The notes under the pieces were generated by a model. That model did no database searches, was not told where the DNA came from, and worked only from the letters and a program-made list of their open reading frames with translations. Made by a program: the position numbers and the translations under genes. From the NCBI GenBank assembly GCA_023390055.1, contig JAEWDP010000070.1:1-64000 (forward strand): a stretch of DNA of 64,000 nucleotides, in the 5' to 3' direction. Below are positions 8,433 through 16,782 of the stretch, in pieces. This stretch comes from Pseudomonadota bacterium (GTDB lineage: Bacteria > Pseudomonadota > Alphaproteobacteria > Rhizobiales > Rhizobiaceae). How positions within the stretch are numbered: position 1 is the stretch's first letter; each line of letters starts with the position of its first letter.

Positions 8433-8824
8433 CAAGAATTCCGTGGCAGCACTTTGGCTTGTTGCCAACCACGACATGTGCTGCAGGATCTACAGTCTAA
8501 GGTGCAGAACGGTCGTCATGCCGCACGGGAATGTCTCCAAGGTCAACCATACAACTACTGTGTGCGATAACAGTTGATTGTGGCATGAAGTCCAAGATGT
8601 GTTCTCATGAGCATCTGGCGCTGCCGAGGAAATTGGCTTTCGCTCAATCTGCGATGATTATCCGGAATCAGAAGCGATTGATTGTGGAGCTTCAACATAC
8701 AAAATATAAATAGCGCATATATAACAATTGATTAACGTCAATGCCAACTCAAGTGAGTGGATTCTCTTCGCCTACTGCGCAACCTATAGTATAACTACTT
8801 GCAATGAGGGTGTTGGGGATCCAG
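8433..8824. other. Intergenic region before the Crp-type regulator
   Basis: About 390 bases, AT-rich towards the right end. The only signal I see is the FNR-like dyad at 8728-8741. A 60-codon open frame (8531-8713) has no ribosome site or recognisable content and is not called. Confidence 0.45.
8728..8741. promoter_or_regulatory. FNR/FixK-like box upstream of the Crp-family gene
   Basis: TTGATTAACGTCAA matches the FNR/FixK consensus TTGAT-N4-ATCAA at nine of ten defined positions. It ends 83 bases before the chosen start of the Crp/Fnr-type gene, a distance suitable for autoregulation or oxygen control. The regulator next to it has a recognition helix unlike that of FNR, so the box may be used by another family member. 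Confidence 0.45.
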
Positions 8825-9520
8825 ATGACAGCGAAATCAACGGGCGGTCAGTCATTCACTTTCACAGGTGACGGCCGAAGTAAGCAGGTGATGGGCGCCT
8901 GCTTACGTGACTATACAACGGGCACGACAATTTTCGAGCCTTGTGGATCCGGTTCAAGCTTTCTGTTTATCGAGGCCGGTTGGGTTGTTTTAAGCAAGAG
9001 CTTGCCGAGTGGAGCACGTGTCGTCACAGATTTTGCTCTACGGGGAGACATACTTTCTACAGCGACAATGAGGCTTGCTCAGGAGACAGCCCGAGCTGCG
9101 TCTCCCACAACACTCTATGAGTTTCGTGAGCACCTTTCCGGTGGCGGCCTTGACCTGTCCCCTCAGCTATCGAAGACTTTTGTACTTGAAATGATGAAAA
9201 GACATGCGCGTCTGACGGAGCGAATGGCTAACATTGGTGGCCGTGAAGCCCTGGAACGTACTGTTCATCTCTTTTTTGAACTATCCATTCGAGCGAACAG
9301 TGGCGCGCGCGCGGAAATTGATCGGTTCGAGTGCCCGCTAAGACAATCTGACCTTGGCGAAGCCGTTGGCGTATCAACAGTCCACATGAACCGGATCCTG
9401 AAAGACCTCAGAGAACGTGGTCTTCTGTCGTTCCGAAATGGGACTGTGGAATTTCTTAATCGTAATAAGCTTCTCGCGTTAGTTGAGTTTGATTCAAGCT
9501 ATCTCCATGCAGACTTATAA
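8825..9520 (+). CDS. Crp/Fnr-family transcriptional regulator
   Basis: The protein has an N-terminal cyclic-nucleotide-binding-type beta barrel (about 10-120) and a C-terminal winged helix (RQSDLGEAVGVSTVHMNRIL ... LRERGLL, about 175-215). The recognition helix carries the S..H.NR pattern common in alphaproteobacterial Crp-like proteins, not the E..SR of FNR or the RE...R of CRP. There is no N-terminal cysteine cluster, so no iron-sulfur oxygen sensor is expected, and the effector is unknown. The ATG at 8825 is chosen because GGGGA lies five bases upstream; an in-frame ATG at 8804 lacks a ribosome site. The IS4 element was inserted 42 bases after its stop, which may have separated it from former downstream targets. 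Confidence 0.85.
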   Translation: MTAKSTGGQSFTFTGDGRSKQVMGACLRDYTTGTTIFEPCGSGSSFLFIEAGWVVLSKSLPSGARVVTDFALRGDILSTATMRLAQETARAASPTTLYEFREHLSGGGLDLSPQLSKTFVLEMMKRHARLTERMANIGGREALERTVHLFFELSIRANSGARAEIDRFECPLRQSDLGEAVGVSTVHMNRILKDLRERGLLSFRNGTVEFLNRNKLLALVEFDSSYLHADL

Positions 9521-9552
9521 GTCGCTCGCCGAACACGAAACGTAAATTTAAT

Positions 9553-9562
9553 GGGCTAGTCC
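9553..9562. repeat. Target-site duplication, left copy
   Basis: GGGCTAGTCC directly flanks the left inverted repeat of the IS element and is repeated exactly at 11027-11036. Ten bases is typical for IS4-family insertions, and the near-palindromic sequence is a plausible preferred target. Confidence 0.9.
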
Positions 9563-11026
9563 CAATACTGTTCATTTAAGATAATATTGTGCTATCCTGC
9601 TGCTTCGACGCAGGAGGGACGGGATGGCACGAACAGTAGCAGGATTGCCGGCGGGAAGCCGGATTACAGACTATATGGGGCTGGGCGTTATCGCGCGAAC
9701 GTTTCCGATCAACGAAGTGCGGGCAGCCCTGGCGGCCACGGGAAAGGCCAGTATTCGCGAGCGTGATCTGCCGGCTCATGTGGTCGTCTATTACGTTATT
9801 GCTCTGGCCCTCTACATGCAGTCTTCATATCGCGAAGTGTTGCGCTGCTTGATGGAAGGCGTGCAGTGGCTGCTTGATCCATCCGTGACAGTGAAAGTGG
9901 CCGGCAGGTCGGGGATCTCGCAGGCGCGCACCCGGCTTGGCTGGGAGCCAGTGCGCCACCTTCATGATGCAATCGTCAAGCCGATTGCGACACCGGGCAC
10001 GAAGGGAGCGTGGTATCGCGATTGGCACCTGGTAAGCCTTGATGGCAGTACATTGAATGTCGCCGATGAAGCTGGCAATGCCGCCGCCTTCGGTTATCCC
10101 GGTGCCAGTCGTGGCAGTAGCGCATGGCCGCAACTGCGCTTCGTCTGCCTGGTCGAGAACGGCACGCACGTATTGTTCGGCAGCGAGATGGCACCTTATG
10201 CCACCAGTGAAATCGCCCTGGCCAACAAGGTGGCGGATCATCTCAAGCCTGGAATGCTCTGCCTTGCCGACCGCTATTTCTTCGGCTTTCCACTGTGGAC
10301 GCATTTTCAGCAGAGCGGAGCTGACCTGCTCTGGCGCGTCAGGAAGAACATGCGCTTCGACTGCGAACAGCGCCTGGCTGATGGCTCCTATCTCAGTCAT
10401 GCATATCCATCGGAGCGAGACTGGCGACGCAAGACCAATGGCGTGATAATCCGGGTAATCGACTACCATCTTGAGGGTGTCGAAGATGCAGAGCCGCTCT
10501 ACAGGCTTGCCACGACAATTCTGGATCCCGAACAGGCGCCCGCACGTGAATTGGCTGCTCTCTATCACGAGCGCTGGGAAATCGAGACGGCCCTTGATGA
10601 GCTCAAGACCCATCTGCGTGGAGCCCGTATCGTCCTGCGCTCAAAGACGCCGGATCTTGTCCGGCAGGAATTCTACGGCATGCTCATGGCGCATTTTGCC
10701 ATTCGCAGTCTGATGCATGACGCAGCCCTTCATGCGGGGGAAGATCCAGATCGGCTCTCCTTCATCCACGCTGTCAGGGTGGTTCGTCGCAAAATGGCTG
10801 CAGCGGCCACGATTCCCCCCTCGGCTCCGTAAAATCTTCGATAGAAACGTTCTTGAGGAGATCCTACAGGACCGTCTTCCGGCTCGCCGAGGACGGCGTA
10901 ACAAGCGTGGCGTCAAGCAGAAGATGAGTGGCTACCCCCTCCGACGACGAAGTGATCCACCGCTACCAACAATCGACATCGCCTCCACTATTAGGATTGC
11001 ATTACGAACTTAAATGAACAGTATTG
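9563..11026 (+). mobile_element. IS4-family insertion sequence, 1464 bp, precisely bounded
   Basis: The element starts with CAATACTGTTCATTTAAG (9563-9580) and ends with its exact reverse complement (11009-11026), giving perfect 18-base terminal inverted repeats. Identical 10-base duplications flank both ends, which shows insertion by transposition in this lineage and no later rearrangement. It holds one transposase gene. The perfect ends and duplications suggest a recent arrival, although the transposase frame is broken near its end. Confidence 0.93.
9624..10832 (+). CDS. IS4-family transposase, C-terminally frameshifted
   Basis: The DDE transposase would cut and join the IS ends. Catalytic parts are visible: D in LVSLDGSTLNV (about residue 140), D in CLADRYFFGF (about 214), and the IS4 signature Y-x2-R-x3-E-x6-K as YHERWEIETALDELK (about 313-327). 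ATG at 9624 follows GGAGGGACGGG. The open frame ends at 10832 after TIPPSAP. The +1 frame from the run of six Cs at 10816-10821 onward reads PPRLRKIFDR ... RGRRNKRGVKQKMSGYP ... to 11013, a natural IS4-type C terminus. A single extra C in that run therefore explains the break and removes about 60 residues. Catalytic residues are all upstream, so activity is uncertain and not excluded. A sequencing error in the homopolymer is the alternative. Confidence 0.9.
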   Translation: MARTVAGLPAGSRITDYMGLGVIARTFPINEVRAALAATGKASIRERDLPAHVVVYYVIALALYMQSSYREVLRCLMEGVQWLLDPSVTVKVAGRSGISQARTRLGWEPVRHLHDAIVKPIATPGTKGAWYRDWHLVSLDGSTLNVADEAGNAAAFGYPGASRGSSAWPQLRFVCLVENGTHVLFGSEMAPYATSEIALANKVADHLKPGMLCLADRYFFGFPLWTHFQQSGADLLWRVRKNMRFDCEQRLADGSYLSHAYPSERDWRRKTNGVIIRVIDYHLEGVEDAEPLYRLATTILDPEQAPARELAALYHERWEIETALDELKTHLRGARIVLRSKTPDLVRQEFYGMLMAHFAIRSLMHDAALHAGEDPDRLSFIHAVRVVRRKMAAAATIPPSAP

Positions 11027-11036
11027 GGGCTAGTCC
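11027..11036. repeat. Target-site duplication, right copy
   Basis: GGGCTAGTCC, identical to 9553-9562, directly after the right inverted repeat of the IS element. Confidence 0.9.
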
Positions 11037-11452
11037 CCGAGTAAATCCTTTCCATCTGCGAGATGCGACAACTTTGCCCAAATACCAAAAGGTGGGTGGC
11101 TGATACTTATGGTCAGTCATCCTGCAGGCCAATAGTCCTTGAGGAGGGTTCCGCTGAGAAGGAGCGGCCGAAGCCCTTATGAGAGGGCGCCGGCACAACA
11201 GATGGTTATATCTATCGGAACCAAAAAAGTGCATGCTTGGGTTAACATGCGTTAATGCGAACATTATAAAGTTATGCAATAGTACAAACTATCAGGGTGC
11301 TTGGAGCATAATCAAAAGGTATATTGCACCGCAATATTGATATATTGCGGAAGTGCAAGAGATAATCCAATGCATACGTCCTGATATACTAATTAGCCTG
11401 ACAACAAGAATAGACCTGAAAACGAAAGTAATAGAGGGTTACGGGGGGAAAC
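11037..11452. other. AT-rich regulatory region upstream of the second LuxR-type gene
   Basis: About 415 bases with no convincing gene. It contains the palindrome at 11324-11358 and ends with GGGGGGAAAC, a strong ribosome site for the following ATG. Confidence 0.5.
11324..11358. promoter_or_regulatory. Two-part palindrome, candidate operator
   Basis: CGCAATAT (11330-11337) and ATATTGCG (11342-11349) are exact inverted copies around TGAT. They are enclosed by a second pair, TTGCAC (11324-11329) and GTGCAA (11353-11358), with three extra bases on one side. The centre is about 113 bases upstream of the LuxR-type start. This looks like a regulator binding site, perhaps for the product itself. Confidence 0.5.
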
Positions 11453-12166
11453 ATGAATACCTATGTTGCAACAGCAGATAACTTCTCTGCTGATCGAAAT
11501 CCAATGCTGACAGAATTTCCCACGTTTGGGGAGCCTGACCTGGGAGATGACTACGTACTTATCATTGACTCCAGCACGCTATACCGTGAATGCCTTTCCA
11601 GAAGTTTATCAGCTTACACTTCGAACATGTCGGTAGAGTCGATTGAAGAATGGCAATCTACCGGGCTGCATAATGATCCATCGGCAGTCCTTTTGGTTCT
11701 TGGTAATGCTCGTGTATCAGATGACACGGTATTGGATAATGTCACTCAGGTTGTCGAGAGATTTCGACCTAACCCAGTGGTCGTGATTTCGGCGTCAGAC
11801 GATCTCGGCGAGATCCTCAAGATTATCGAATGCGGGGCTCGCGGTTACATCCCGCACACCCTCAATATACGCATGGCTGCGGAAGCGATCGCATTGACCC
11901 GCGCAGGAGGGATTTTCATACCTGCAGGCAGCGTCCTTGCAAAGAAGGAAGCATTAGGTACGAATGCAGCGAATTCGAGTCAGGCGATTGGCTTGTTCAC
12001 GCCTCGCGAGGTTAAAATTGCCGAAGCATTGCGGCGCGGTAAAGCGAACAAGATTATCGCCTACGAGATGAACCTATGCGAAAGCACGGTCAAGGTTCAC
12101 ATCAGAAACATAATGAAGAAGTTAAATGCCCGGAATCGAACCGAAGTTGCGTTCAAACTGACCTAG
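11453..12166 (+). CDS. LuxR/NarL-type regulator with pseudo-receiver domain
   Basis: The C-terminal HTH (FTPREVKIAEALRRGKANKI ... STVKVHIRNIMKKL, about 182-230) is typical of NarL-family regulators and closely resembles that of the regulator at 7169-7900. The N-terminal domain is receiver-like (YVLIIDSSTLYRECLSRSL at about 30-48), but the strand that should hold the phosphorylated Asp reads LLVLGNA, so the acceptor is gone. The last receiver strand (GARGYIPHTL) is near normal but lacks the Lys. It is thus likely a phosphorylation-independent regulator. ATG at 11453 follows GGGGGGAAAC. It stands alone upstream of the rhamnose genes and may control the polysaccharide locus (inference). Confidence 0.85.
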   Translation: MNTYVATADNFSADRNPMLTEFPTFGEPDLGDDYVLIIDSSTLYRECLSRSLSAYTSNMSVESIEEWQSTGLHNDPSAVLLVLGNARVSDDTVLDNVTQVVERFRPNPVVVISASDDLGEILKIIECGARGYIPHTLNIRMAAEAIALTRAGGIFIPAGSVLAKKEALGTNAANSSQAIGLFTPREVKIAEALRRGKANKIIAYEMNLCESTVKVHIRNIMKKLNARNRTEVAFKLT

Positions 12167-12753
12167 TCGGAAAACTGGATCTGGATCGGAACACACAAAC
12201 GAACACCATTGGTGCCGAGACTGATCATGCAAGCCTGGATAGTGGGCTTGCGATGCAAATGAACCACCACTGGTACCTGGTTGGGGCAATGCAGATGCTT
12301 GCCCCAAAGGGGATGGTTTACAAAATGAACACCCCCAGCTCTCGTTTACTTAGTACACACTTCGCAATGCTATAAGTCCGAAATTGTCCGACAGGTTAGG
12401 CGGTATGGGATTTGTATGATCGTACCGTCGAAAGACATTGCGCCAAGTCTGTTCAACTCATCCAACTACATCCCCCCGGCAAAGCGACGGCACCCAACAG
12501 GTTCGTTGACTGCGCTTTGAGGCAGATGGCCAAGTCATCCAAAAGGCTAAGTCGCTGATCAAAGAGACAACTGCGCCGCACGCGTCTTTCCGACTACCAT
12601 CACTCTTGGTGGGGAGCGTTCGATACATGTTGTCGTGGCTAAAGCTGCGACCATAATTTCAGCTGCGCGGGCAACCTGAATCAAGCCACAACCCCATACT
12701 CGTAAAGGTACGGAGATTTGCCGATACCTTTTTGCGGCTGAAAGAGAGCGACC
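12167..12753. other. Intergenic region before the dTDP-rhamnose operon
   Basis: About 590 bases without a convincing gene. A short stem-loop lies at 12281-12307. An open frame running out of the LuxR-type gene in another phase (12076-12375) has no homology that I recognise and is ignored. Confidence 0.45.
12281..12307 (+). terminator. Stem-loop downstream of the LuxR-type gene
   Basis: TTGGGGCAA (12281-12289) and TTGCCCCAA (12299-12307) form a perfect 9-base stem with a 9-base loop, 115 bases after the stop. There is no T run, so it is a weak candidate terminator. Confidence 0.4.
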
Positions 12754-13329
12754 ATGAGGATCGATACAACAAACATTGCTGAGGTTGTCAAAATAACCCC
12801 TACGCGCAACCTAGATAGTCGTGGGTATTTTTGCGAGCTGTTTCGTGAAGATATATTCAGAGAGCATGTGATTGATGCTCGGTTCATCCAGGACAATCAA
12901 TCAGTCTCGTTGCACTCTGGAACTGTACGCGGACTTCACTTCCAACGGCCACCATTTGCGCAGGGCAAGCTCGTAAATGTTGTCGTTGGATCCGTTTTCG
13001 ATGTGGCCGTCGACTTGCGTCGCGCAAGCCCCACCTTTGGTCAATGGGCAGCAACCCATTTGTCTGCTGAGAACGGAGCCCAATTGTGGATACCCGAGGG
13101 GTTTGCTCATGGCTTTATGACATTGGAAGAGCATACAATTGTCCAGTACAAGGTTACAGCTCCTTACAGTGCCGCTCATGAAGGTGGAATTCTCTGGAAT
13201 GATCCAGACATTGGCATTGCATGGCCCGATCACGAAGCAGAGGTCAGCATTTCCCCCAAGGATCGGACGCAACCGCGGCTACGACATCTCTCACCTACCT
13301 TAACGAACGAATTGATGGGGGTTGCCTGA
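12754..13329 (+). CDS. rfbC: dTDP-4-dehydrorhamnose 3,5-epimerase
   Basis: This cytoplasmic enzyme converts dTDP-4-dehydro-6-deoxy-D-glucose to dTDP-4-dehydro-L-rhamnose, the third step of dTDP-L-rhamnose synthesis. The 191-residue length is normal. Visible family motifs are RGYFCELFRED (about 23-33), QDNQSVSLHSGTVRGLHFQ (about 47-65, containing the catalytic His in LHFQ) and WIPEGFAHGFMTLE. It is the first gene of a four-gene operon; its TGA overlaps the next ATG (TGATG). A GAGAG lies upstream of the start. RmlC is the alternative name. Confidence 0.95.
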   Translation: MRIDTTNIAEVVKITPTRNLDSRGYFCELFREDIFREHVIDARFIQDNQSVSLHSGTVRGLHFQRPPFAQGKLVNVVVGSVFDVAVDLRRASPTFGQWAATHLSAENGAQLWIPEGFAHGFMTLEEHTIVQYKVTAPYSAAHEGGILWNDPDIGIAWPDHEAEVSISPKDRTQPRLRHLSPTLTNELMGVA

Positions 13330-14396
13330 TGCGGTACGTTGTTACCGGCGGTGCCGGCTTTATAGGCTCGTCTCTTGTCCGTTTTCTAATCGAGAAGGTT
13401 GGTGCGGATGTACTGGTCATTGACAAGCTTACATATGCTGGCAACCTTCATTCACTTGAGCGTATTTCTGGTTCCGGACATTATTCCTTCCTGCATGCTG
13501 ACATTTGCGAAACTGACCGTGTGGGACAGGCTCTGAATGATTTCAAGCCTCAATCCATAATACATCTGGCAGCCGAGAGCCACGTCGATCGCTCTATAGC
13601 GGGTGCGTCCGATTTCATACGAACGAATGTCGTGGGAACGTTCAGTCTCTTGGAGGTTGCGAGGCACTACTGGAACACACTGACACCTGCGTCCCAGCAG
13701 GCCTTCCGATTTGTCCACGTCTCCACGGACGAAGTCTATGGCTCGTTGCCGGCCGCCGGTTTGTTTAGGGAAACAACTCCGTATGATCCCTCTTCCCCCT
13801 ATTCCGCCTCCAAGGCAGCGGCTGATCACTTGGCTCTAGCTTGGCATCGAACCCATGGACTTCCGGTTGTCGTCAGTAACTGTTCCAATAATTACGGGCC
13901 GTTCCAATATCCCGAAAAACTAATTCCATTGACTATTTTGAATGCTTTCCATGGAAAGAAACTGCCCATATACGGGACTGGCAAAAACGTACGCGATTGG
14001 CTTCATGTCGATGATCATACACAGGCGCTATATCTGATTTCAATGCATGGCCGCCCTGGACGCAAGTACAATGTGGGGGGAGGCAGCGAGTACACGAATA
14101 TTGCAGTCGTGACGAAAATCTGCGCCCTAATGGATGAGTTCAAACCTAGGGGGACACCCCATAGTGATCTTATTTCCCTTGTCCCTGACCGACTTGGGCA
14201 CGACGCGCGATACGCAATCGATCCAACACGTATCGAAACGGAATTGGGATGGCGGGCAAATATAGATTTTGAAACAGGTCTTCGTCAGACGGTTCGCTGG
14301 TACCTCGACAATGCCAGGTGGTGGCAATCATCTGGGCAGAAGCCACATGAGATCGCGCATGAGTGCGCGCAGGTGAATTCATGCGTATTGTCGTGA
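13329..14396 (+). CDS. rfbB: dTDP-glucose 4,6-dehydratase
   Basis: An extended short-chain dehydrogenase that oxidises and dehydrates dTDP-D-glucose, step two of the dTDP-L-rhamnose pathway, with bound NAD. The 355-residue chain starts MRYVVTGGAGFIGSS with the Rossmann glycine motif, has the HLAAESHVDRSI segment near 80-91, VSTDEVYGSLP near 133-143, and catalytic YSASK near 158-162. The start at 13329 overlaps the stop of rfbC and matches the usual N terminus; an earlier in-frame start at 13221 would add an unrelated 36 residues. Its end overlaps the start of rfbD by 16 bases. Confidence 0.96.
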   Translation: MRYVVTGGAGFIGSSLVRFLIEKVGADVLVIDKLTYAGNLHSLERISGSGHYSFLHADICETDRVGQALNDFKPQSIIHLAAESHVDRSIAGASDFIRTNVVGTFSLLEVARHYWNTLTPASQQAFRFVHVSTDEVYGSLPAAGLFRETTPYDPSSPYSASKAAADHLALAWHRTHGLPVVVSNCSNNYGPFQYPEKLIPLTILNAFHGKKLPIYGTGKNVRDWLHVDDHTQALYLISMHGRPGRKYNVGGGSEYTNIAVVTKICALMDEFKPRGTPHSDLISLVPDRLGHDARYAIDPTRIETELGWRANIDFETGLRQTVRWYLDNARWWQSSGQKPHEIAHECAQVNSCVLS

Positions 14397-15280
14397 CAGG
14401 AGCGAAAGGCCAGTTGGTCCATTGCTTGGCCAAAACGGCACCATGTGGCGTCGAACTGTTTCCAGTCGGCCGACCTGCATTGGACCTTGAGAATATTTCG
14501 ACGATTCAATCGGCGTTGGAAGCTTATAAACCCGAAGTCATCATTTCTGCTGCGGCGTTTACGAATGTCGACCTCGCGGAGACAGAACCAAGAGCGGCGC
14601 TCGTGATCAATTCGGATGGCGCTGGAGCGGTCGCGCAGGCAGCGCAACAGCTCAACGTCCCTCTTATTCATATATCGACAGACTACGTTTTCGCTGGCGA
14701 TAAGGGCGCACCATACAACGAGCTGGATGTTGCAAATCCTATCTGCGTCTATGGTGTTTCAAAGCTTGCTGGTGAGGCCCAGGTGCAGGCTGCAACCCAC
14801 AATCATGTTATACTTCGCGTCGGATGGCTGTATTCTCCATTTGCAAGAAACTTCCTCAGGACCGTTTTGAAGCTCTCAACCACGCAGGATACGCTGCGTA
14901 TCGTTTCTGACCAGCGTGGAGGTCCCACATCGGCATTTATGCTTTCTTCTGTGATTTTTACGATCGCCAAGCGGATAGTTGACGACAACAGCTCCCAGCT
15001 ACGTGGCATCTTTCACGTAGCGCCAACAGGCGATGCAACCTGGGCAGAATTTGCAGAAGTAATTGTGGGCATCCAGCAAACGATTACCGGAAAGAAGGTT
15101 CAGGTTGAGGCGATCACCAGCGGGAAGTACCCAACGCTGGCTAAACGGCCTTTGGATTCTCGTCTTAGCACTGAAAAGATCCAGACAAGTTACAACATTT
15201 CGTTTCCGCACTGGCGAACTGCAGCTCCAACAGTGGTTGCGTCGGGGCTGCGACAGATGGCAAGGGAGGCAACATCATGA
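14381..15280 (+). CDS. rfbD: dTDP-4-dehydrorhamnose reductase
   Basis: The enzyme reduces dTDP-4-dehydro-L-rhamnose to dTDP-L-rhamnose with NAD(P)H, the last step. The 299-residue protein begins MRIVVTGAKGQLVHCL (nucleotide-binding loop), has SAAAFTNVDLAE near 66-77, ISTDYVFAG near 96-104 and the catalytic YGVSKLAGE near 124-132. The ATG at 14381 follows AGGTGA; an in-frame GTG at 14363 is less likely. It overlaps rfbB by 16 bases and shares an ATGA with rfbA, so all four genes should be translated from one mRNA. Confidence 0.95.
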   Translation: MRIVVTGAKGQLVHCLAKTAPCGVELFPVGRPALDLENISTIQSALEAYKPEVIISAAAFTNVDLAETEPRAALVINSDGAGAVAQAAQQLNVPLIHISTDYVFAGDKGAPYNELDVANPICVYGVSKLAGEAQVQAATHNHVILRVGWLYSPFARNFLRTVLKLSTTQDTLRIVSDQRGGPTSAFMLSSVIFTIAKRIVDDNSSQLRGIFHVAPTGDATWAEFAEVIVGIQQTITGKKVQVEAITSGKYPTLAKRPLDSRLSTEKIQTSYNISFPHWRTAAPTVVASGLRQMAREATS

Positions 15281-16212
15281 AAGGCATAATCCTTGCGGGT
15301 GGATCAGGCACCCGCCTTCATCCGATTACCCGTGCTGTTTCGAAGCAGCTCATGCCGGTCTATGACAAGCCCATGATCTACTACCCTCTAACGACTTTAA
15401 TGCTCGCGGGAATTAGAGAAATACTCATTATAACGACGCCAAACGACCTGGAGAGCTTTCAAAGGCTGTTAGGTGACGGTTCTCAATGGGGAATTAATCT
15501 CAGCTATAAAGTACAACTGAAGCCCGATGGACTGGCGCAGTCATTTCTTATCGGAGCGGATCATATTGCAGGCCAACGTTGCGCCCTTATTCTCGGTGAC
15601 AATATATTTTTTGGTCATGGCCTAACGAGACTTCTTCGGAGAGCCTCCGCCTCGGCTGCAGGTGCAACGGTTTTTGCGTATCATGTCAACGATCCGGAGC
15701 GTTACGGCGTCGTAACATTCGACGAGACTTCACAGGCGCGATCAATCGAGGAGAAACCTCGGCACCCACGCTCGAACTGGGCCGTGACGGGGCTGTATTT
15801 CTATAACGAAGACGTTGTCAATATCGCTGCATCATTGAGGCCATCAAGTCGCGGTGAACTCGAAATTACAGATCTCAACAATGTGTACCTTAAACGCAAT
15901 CAGCTGATGGTTGAGCGGATGGGGCGTGGATATGCTTGGTTGGATACGGGAACTCCAGATAGCCTGCTAGAGGCAGCGGAATTCGTTGCAACACTGGAAC
16001 GGCGGCAAGGTGTCAAAGTAGCATGTCCCGAAGAGGTTGCGTTCCGGATGGGCTTCATCGATTCGAGCGCACTCAAGATATGTGCTGCGAAACATGCAAA
16101 GAGCGATTATGGACGCTATCTTTATGGGCTTCTTGAATCCGAAGTTGCTCGACCAAGAACGCGCGTTGATTACGAAAGATCACCAACTGACCTGGAGTTG
16201 GAACTTACTTGA
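15277..16212 (+). CDS. rfbA: Glucose-1-phosphate thymidylyltransferase
   Basis: It makes dTDP-D-glucose from glucose 1-phosphate and dTTP, the entry step of the rhamnose pathway. The 311 residues start MKGIILAGGSGTRLHPIT, with the nucleotidyltransferase signature, followed by KQLMPVYDKPMIYYPL, LILGDNIFFGHGL (metal-binding Asp) and EEKPRHPRSNWAVTGLYFY. The C terminus runs about 20 residues past the usual end (RPRTRVDYERSPTDLELELT). It is the last gene of the rfbCBDA operon. Confidence 0.96.
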   Translation: MKGIILAGGSGTRLHPITRAVSKQLMPVYDKPMIYYPLTTLMLAGIREILIITTPNDLESFQRLLGDGSQWGINLSYKVQLKPDGLAQSFLIGADHIAGQRCALILGDNIFFGHGLTRLLRRASASAAGATVFAYHVNDPERYGVVTFDETSQARSIEEKPRHPRSNWAVTGLYFYNEDVVNIAASLRPSSRGELEITDLNNVYLKRNQLMVERMGRGYAWLDTGTPDSLLEAAEFVATLERRQGVKVACPEEVAFRMGFIDSSALKICAAKHAKSDYGRYLYGLLESEVARPRTRVDYERSPTDLELELT

Positions 16213-16782
16213 CAAGTCACGGTGGCTGCCGCCTCGGCTGTCCCTTCATTCGGCGTCCGAAACCGCCTATGAAAGATCATCGAACGCTCGGGCGTCTACT
16301 GGATCGAGAGGCTTAAGGTCTTCATGGCGGCAAATGGATTCGTGTAATAATTAGTCATATATAGTAGAAATATAATGCAGAATATAATGATGTGTGTAGA
16401 TATAATATTGAAAAGTAAATGTAGATCAAATAGTAATACTTACGGTGATGTCAGGCTGAAATTAAACATGCTCCGCAACCGAAAGAATGCAGTGTTTTCT
16501 ATTTCGGAGTAGAGTATTCTAATTGGTGCTTACGTTATCGTTAGCAACGCTCAGGCACCACATCATGAATGGTTGGACCGTCTGGATGAAATGCGTGTTG
16601 TGTCGGGCATCAACATGACACGCTGGCGAGCCTCCCACACCCCCAACCCCTGGGGGCTCGCCACAAACGTCTCACTCAGTTCTAATTGAACAAAGCTCTG
16701 CCTACACAAGCAAGAGCGTTACATAATCATTTCTGGAGGTCGGGCAGAGGCGGATGTTCACTGGCCCTCGAAACATTGAAAT
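16213..16782. other. AT-rich convergent intergenic region
   Basis: About 570 bases between two genes that point at each other. 16340-16500 is strongly AT-rich. From about 16513 to 16688 one plus-strand frame is open and protein-like (APHHEWLDRLDEM and TRWRASHTPNPWGLA) with no start codon at its head; it may be the remnant of a lost gene. A hairpin lies at 16625-16662. Confidence 0.45.
16625..16662. terminator. GC-rich stem-loop between convergent genes
   Basis: GGCGAGCC (16625-16632) pairs with GGCTCGCC (16655-16662), with further CCC/GGG pairing inside. It lies between the ends of rfbA and the flippase gene and may stop transcription from either side, though no clear T run follows. Confidence 0.4.

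Noticed and set aside
12076..12375. 99-codon frame overlapping the end of the second LuxR-type gene
   Set aside because: Most of its start lies inside a certain gene in another phase, and the remainder looks like spacer.
16037..16354. 105-codon frame overlapping the end of rfbA
   Set aside because: It is a shadow of rfbA in another phase that runs into the spacer and has no known domain.
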